Part shown: in pieces, positions 61,674-64,000 of the stretch
How the letters are laid out: every line of letters starts with the position of its first letter
Numbering within the stretch: the stretch's first letter is position 1
NCBI GenBank assembly: GCA_902363255.1
Contig: CABIZO010000007.1
Span: forward strand, 1 to 64,000
Length of the DNA: 64,000 nucleotides
From: Peptostreptococcaceae bacterium
GTDB taxonomy: Bacteria > Bacillota > Clostridia > Peptostreptococcales > Peptostreptococcaceae
Direction: 5' to 3'
The notes under the pieces: generated by a model
Told to the model about the DNA's origin: nothing
Databases searched by the model: none
The model's input: the letters and a program-made list of their open reading frames with translations, nothing else
Made by a program: the position numbers and the translations under genes

Positions 61674-61702
61674 TTGACATAGTATATATGAGATGTTATT
61701 CT
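61674..61702 (+). promoter_or_regulatory. promoter for pbuG
   Basis: TTGACA (61674-61679), a 17-base spacer and TATTCT (61697-61702) with an upstream TGT extension. Confidence 0.7.
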
Positions 61703-61715
61703 ATTAAAGTATTTT

Positions 61716-61730
61716 AAAAACACGAACGAT
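61716..61730. promoter_or_regulatory. candidate PurBox in the pbuG leader
   Basis: AAAAACACGAACGAT closely matches the B. subtilis PurBox pattern around ACACGAAC. It lies about 10-20 bases after the predicted start, opposite in orientation to the site at 61650. Confidence 0.5.
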
Positions 61731-61807
61731 ACATGAATATTATGGTAATAAAATAAGATATGCATGGAACGTTAGTTGAATATAATAGAAATAAGGTGAT
61801 TATAATT

Positions 61808-63133
61808 ATGGAAATTACATCGAAAACAAAAAAAGATAATTTATTACAGAGAATTTTTAAATTAGAAGAACATAATACAGATACGAAAACAGAAGTGATG
61901 GCAGGAATAACTACATTTATGACAATGGCATATATATTAGTAGTTAACCCATCAATACTTTCTCAAGCTGGTATGGATCAAGGAGCGGTATTTGTTGCTA
62001 CAGCTTTATCAGCAGCAATAGCGACGTTCTTTATGGGAATTATGGCAAATTATCCAATAGCATTAGCTCCAGGTATGGGATTAAATGTATTCTTTGCTAA
62101 TACAATAGTTTTACAAATGGGATACTCATGGCAATTTGCTCTTATGGCAGTATTTATAGAAGGAATAATATTTATTTTATTAACAGTAACAAACATAAGA
62201 GAAAAAATAATTGAATGTATACCAATGAATTTAAAATATGCTGTAACAGCAGGTGTCGGATTATTTATAGCATATGTAGGTTTACAAAATGCAAGTATAG
62301 TTGTGGATGGTGGTTTAGGAAATATACATGATCCACTAGTTATATTAACTTTAGCAGGATTATTAGTAACAGGGGTATTAGTTGCTAAAAATAAGAAAGG
62401 TGCATTATTAATTTCTATAGTAGTAATATCAGTTATAGGAATGGCGCTTAAATTAGTAGGTTTACCAGAAGCAATAATTTCATTTGATATACCATCTTTA
62501 AAGCCAGTATTCTTACAAGCATTCTCAGTTGATCCAAGTCAAATATTTAGTTTAGATATGCTGATAGTAGTATTTACATTATTATTTGTTGATTTATTTG
62601 ATACAGTAGGATGTTTAGTAGGTGTTGCTGAAAAGGGAAATCTTTTAGATGAAAATGGTAATATACCAAAGGCTAAAGAGGCAATGTTAGCAGATGCTAT
62701 AGGTACTACTACAGGAGCCTTACTTGGAACATCAACAGTAACTTCATTTATAGAAAGTGCATCAGGAATTGGTGAAGGTGGAAAAACTGGTTTAACAGCA
62801 ATAACAACTGGAGTATTATTTATCTTATCACTATTATTTGCTCCTTTATTTGTTGCAATACCAACACAAGCTACATCAGCTGTATTAATAATAGTTGGGG
62901 TAATGATGGCAGGATCACTTAATAAGATAGATTTTGATGATTTTACAAATGCTATACCAGCATTTATAACTTTCTTATTTATGCCACTTACAAATAGTAT
63001 AGGTGATGGAATAATATTCGGTATATTATCTTATACAATATTAAAATTAGCTACAAATAGAAAAGATGAAGTAAATTTATCAATGATAATTTTATCAATC
63101 TTATTCATTATAAAATTTATACTTTTAGGATAA
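61808..63133 (+). CDS. pbuG: hypoxanthine/guanine permease, NCS2 AzgA type
   Basis: Proton-coupled purine base importer with about 12-14 membrane segments in 441 residues. The family signature EVMAGITTFMTMAYILVVNPSIL near 28-50, APGMGLNVFFANTIV near 89-103 and LFVDLFDTVGCLVGVAEKG near 259-277 place it with PbuG/PbuO rather than xanthine or uracil permeases. I chose the ATG at 61808, which has AAGGTGA before it, over an in-frame ATG at 61760. Candidate PurR sites flank its promoter. Confidence 0.9.
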   Translation: MEITSKTKKDNLLQRIFKLEEHNTDTKTEVMAGITTFMTMAYILVVNPSILSQAGMDQGAVFVATALSAAIATFFMGIMANYPIALAPGMGLNVFFANTIVLQMGYSWQFALMAVFIEGIIFILLTVTNIREKIIECIPMNLKYAVTAGVGLFIAYVGLQNASIVVDGGLGNIHDPLVILTLAGLLVTGVLVAKNKKGALLISIVVISVIGMALKLVGLPEAIISFDIPSLKPVFLQAFSVDPSQIFSLDMLIVVFTLLFVDLFDTVGCLVGVAEKGNLLDENGNIPKAKEAMLADAIGTTTGALLGTSTVTSFIESASGIGEGGKTGLTAITTGVLFILSLLFAPLFVAIPTQATSAVLIIVGVMMAGSLNKIDFDDFTNAIPAFITFLFMPLTNSIGDGIIFGILSYTILKLATNRKDEVNLSMIILSILFIIKFILLG

Positions 63134-63139
63134 AATCTG

Positions 63140-63181
63140 GAAGAGTTATTTAACTATTTAAAGTTAAATAACTCTTTTTTT
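63140..63181 (+). terminator. terminator after pbuG
   Basis: Stem AAGAGTTATTTAACT / AGTTAAATAACTCTT and seven T. Confidence 0.9.
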
Positions 63182-63306
63182 GTATTTAATAAAATTATAT
63201 GTACAAGGTTAATTATAAAAACGATTATTTTTGTTAAAATAAATACAATAATTCGACAACATCCGTATATTTTTTTATAAACTATTAATAAAATATGATA
63301 TTTTTA

Positions 63307-63333
63307 TTGATAAAAAGTTAATATTATTATAAT
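63307..63333 (+). promoter_or_regulatory. candidate promoter of the purE operon
   Basis: Perfect TATAAT at 63328-63333. The best -35, TTGATA (63307-63312), gives a short 15-base spacer, so the exact -35 is uncertain. Confidence 0.4.
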
Positions 63334-63347
63334 ATATTTATATAAAA

Positions 63348-63388
63348 GTTCGTATGATACAACGAATAATAATTAATTTATGTTCGTA
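63348..63388. promoter_or_regulatory. candidate PurR sites in the purE leader
   Basis: GTTCGTATGATACAACGAAT (63348-63367) has inverted TTCGT and ACGAA, and another GTTCGTA follows at 63382-63388. A further TTCG is at 63252. Such cores are rare in this AT-rich DNA and cluster just where PurR would block the purine operon. Confidence 0.5.
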
Positions 63389-63412
63389 AATATAAACAGA
63401 GGAGGAATTATA

Positions 63413-63889
63413 ATGAGAGTAGCAGTAGTTATGGGGTCTAAATCAGATTATCCTAAGCTAGAAGAAGGAATAAATTTCTTAAAGAAGTATAATGTAGAGG
63501 TTATTGTTCGTGTTTTATCGGCTCATAGAACACCAAGGGAATTAGAAGAATTTATACAAGAGATAGAAAATGAAGTTGATGTAATAATAGCAGCAGCAGG
63601 AAAAGCAGCACATTTACCAGGTGTAATTGCAGCAAATACATTAATTCCAGTAGTAGGATTACCAATAAAATCTTCTACCATGGATGGATTAGATTCACTT
63701 TTATCAATGGTACAAATGCCAAGTGGTATACCAGTAGCAACTGTTACAATCGATTCTGGATTAAATGCAGTTTTAATGGCAATGCAAATAATGAGTATAA
63801 AATATCCTAAGTTAAAAGAGGATTTAAAATCTTATAGAAAAGAAATGGCAGAAAAAGTTTTAAAAGATGATGAGAGTTTAAGGGGGTAA
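63413..63889 (+). CDS. purE: N5-carboxyaminoimidazole ribonucleotide mutase
   Basis: Class I PurE, which moves the carboxyl of N5-CAIR to give CAIR in purine synthesis. The 158 residues have VVMGSKSDYPKLEEG at the N-terminus, the catalytic SAHRTP near 42-47 and AAAGKAAHLPGVIA near 69-82. The ATG at 63413 follows GAGGAGG, and the in-frame ATG at 63380 lies in the PurR-site region and is unlikely. First gene of a pur operon. purK is not next to it; purC follows after five bases. Confidence 0.96.
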   Translation: MRVAVVMGSKSDYPKLEEGINFLKKYNVEVIVRVLSAHRTPRELEEFIQEIENEVDVIIAAAGKAAHLPGVIAANTLIPVVGLPIKSSTMDGLDSLLSMVQMPSGIPVATVTIDSGLNAVLMAMQIMSIKYPKLKEDLKSYRKEMAEKVLKDDESLRG

Positions 63890-63894
63890 TTAAC

Positions 63895-64000
63895 ATGTTA
63901 TTATACGAAGGAAAAGCGAAAAAAATATTTAGTACAGAAAATGAAAATGAATTTATAGTTTACTACAAAGACGATGCTACAGCATTTAATGGAGAAAAAA
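63895..64000 (+). CDS. purC: phosphoribosylaminoimidazole-succinocarboxamide synthase (partial, 5' end)
   Basis: The first 35 codons are present and the gene runs off the window. The N-terminus reads LLYEGKAKKIFSTENENEF then YKDDATAFNGEK, the typical start of SAICAR synthetase. AGGGGG lies before the ATG. Cotranscribed with purE. Confidence 0.94.
   Translation, partial: MLLYEGKAKKIFSTENENEFIVYYKDDATAFNGEK

Overview
The window is a low-G+C Firmicutes chromosome segment, most likely from family Peptostreptococcaceae. The signs are strong A+T bias, clostridial endospore genes (spoIID, spoIIQ, spoIIID, yyaC), Stickland-type fermentation genes (ptb-buk with a 2-oxoacid:ferredoxin oxidoreductase) and a gene order (rRNA/tRNA - cdaA-cdaR - ptb-buk-vor - glmM-glmS - murA-spoIID-spoIIQ-spoIIID-mbl - metK - recD2-comF-hpf-secA-prfB - tsa genes - rex - pyr - groESL - guaBA - purEC) that I remember as close to Clostridioides difficile. 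Gene content is not identical to what I recall of C. difficile. In particular the glutamate dehydrogenase resembles the Clostridium symbiosum enzyme, so a relative such as Paeniclostridium, Paraclostridium or Romboutsia is more likely. This assignment is an inference, not a database match.

Layout. 1-1.1 kb: 23S rRNA 3' end, 5S rRNA and eight tRNA genes. 1.3-3.3 kb: c-di-AMP synthase and its regulator. 3.3-9.3 kb: acyl phosphate/ferredoxin branch (ptb-buk-ATPase-vorDBAC) behind a promoter with a perfect CodY box and a candidate Rex site. 9.4-18.5 kb: amino sugar and wall precursor genes (glmM, glmS ribozyme, glmS, murA) followed by the engulfment/sporulation block and mbl. 18.5-25 kb: yyaC, SAM-I riboswitch-metK, recD2-comF, a free-standing structured RNA of the raiA class, a DnaA-box cluster and hpf. 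25-34 kb: rmuC, secA, prfB with its programmed frameshift, tex and an amidohydrolase. 34-41.6 kb: FMN riboswitch-ribU, tsaE-tsaB-rimI-tsaD, ridA, ydiF divergent from rex, and two small ferredoxins. 42-47.4 kb: gdh and pyrB-[structured element]-pyrK-pyrD-pyrE. 47.6-54.8 kb: an 8-oxoguanine glycosylase, cardiolipin synthase, an exporter pair, CIRCE-groESL and larB. 54.9-64 kb: purine block (guanine riboswitch-guaBA, two BMP lipoproteins, cutC, pbuG, purE, start of purC).

Most of the window is housekeeping, and no mobile element with a transposase or integrase, no prophage and no CRISPR array is visible. The places worth most attention are non-coding: the compact multi-hairpin element between pyrB and pyrK flanked by an 8-bp direct repeat, the raiA-type RNA next to a cluster of about eight DnaA-box-like sites, the CodY/Rex control region of ptb-buk-vor, the Rex operator between ydiF and rex, and an ORF-free AT-rich 0.9-kb gap before gdh with long perfect palindromes. 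Several metabolic control circuits can be read directly from leaders: glmS ribozyme, SAM-I, FMN and guanine riboswitches, CIRCE, and CGAA/TTCG sites consistent with PurR.
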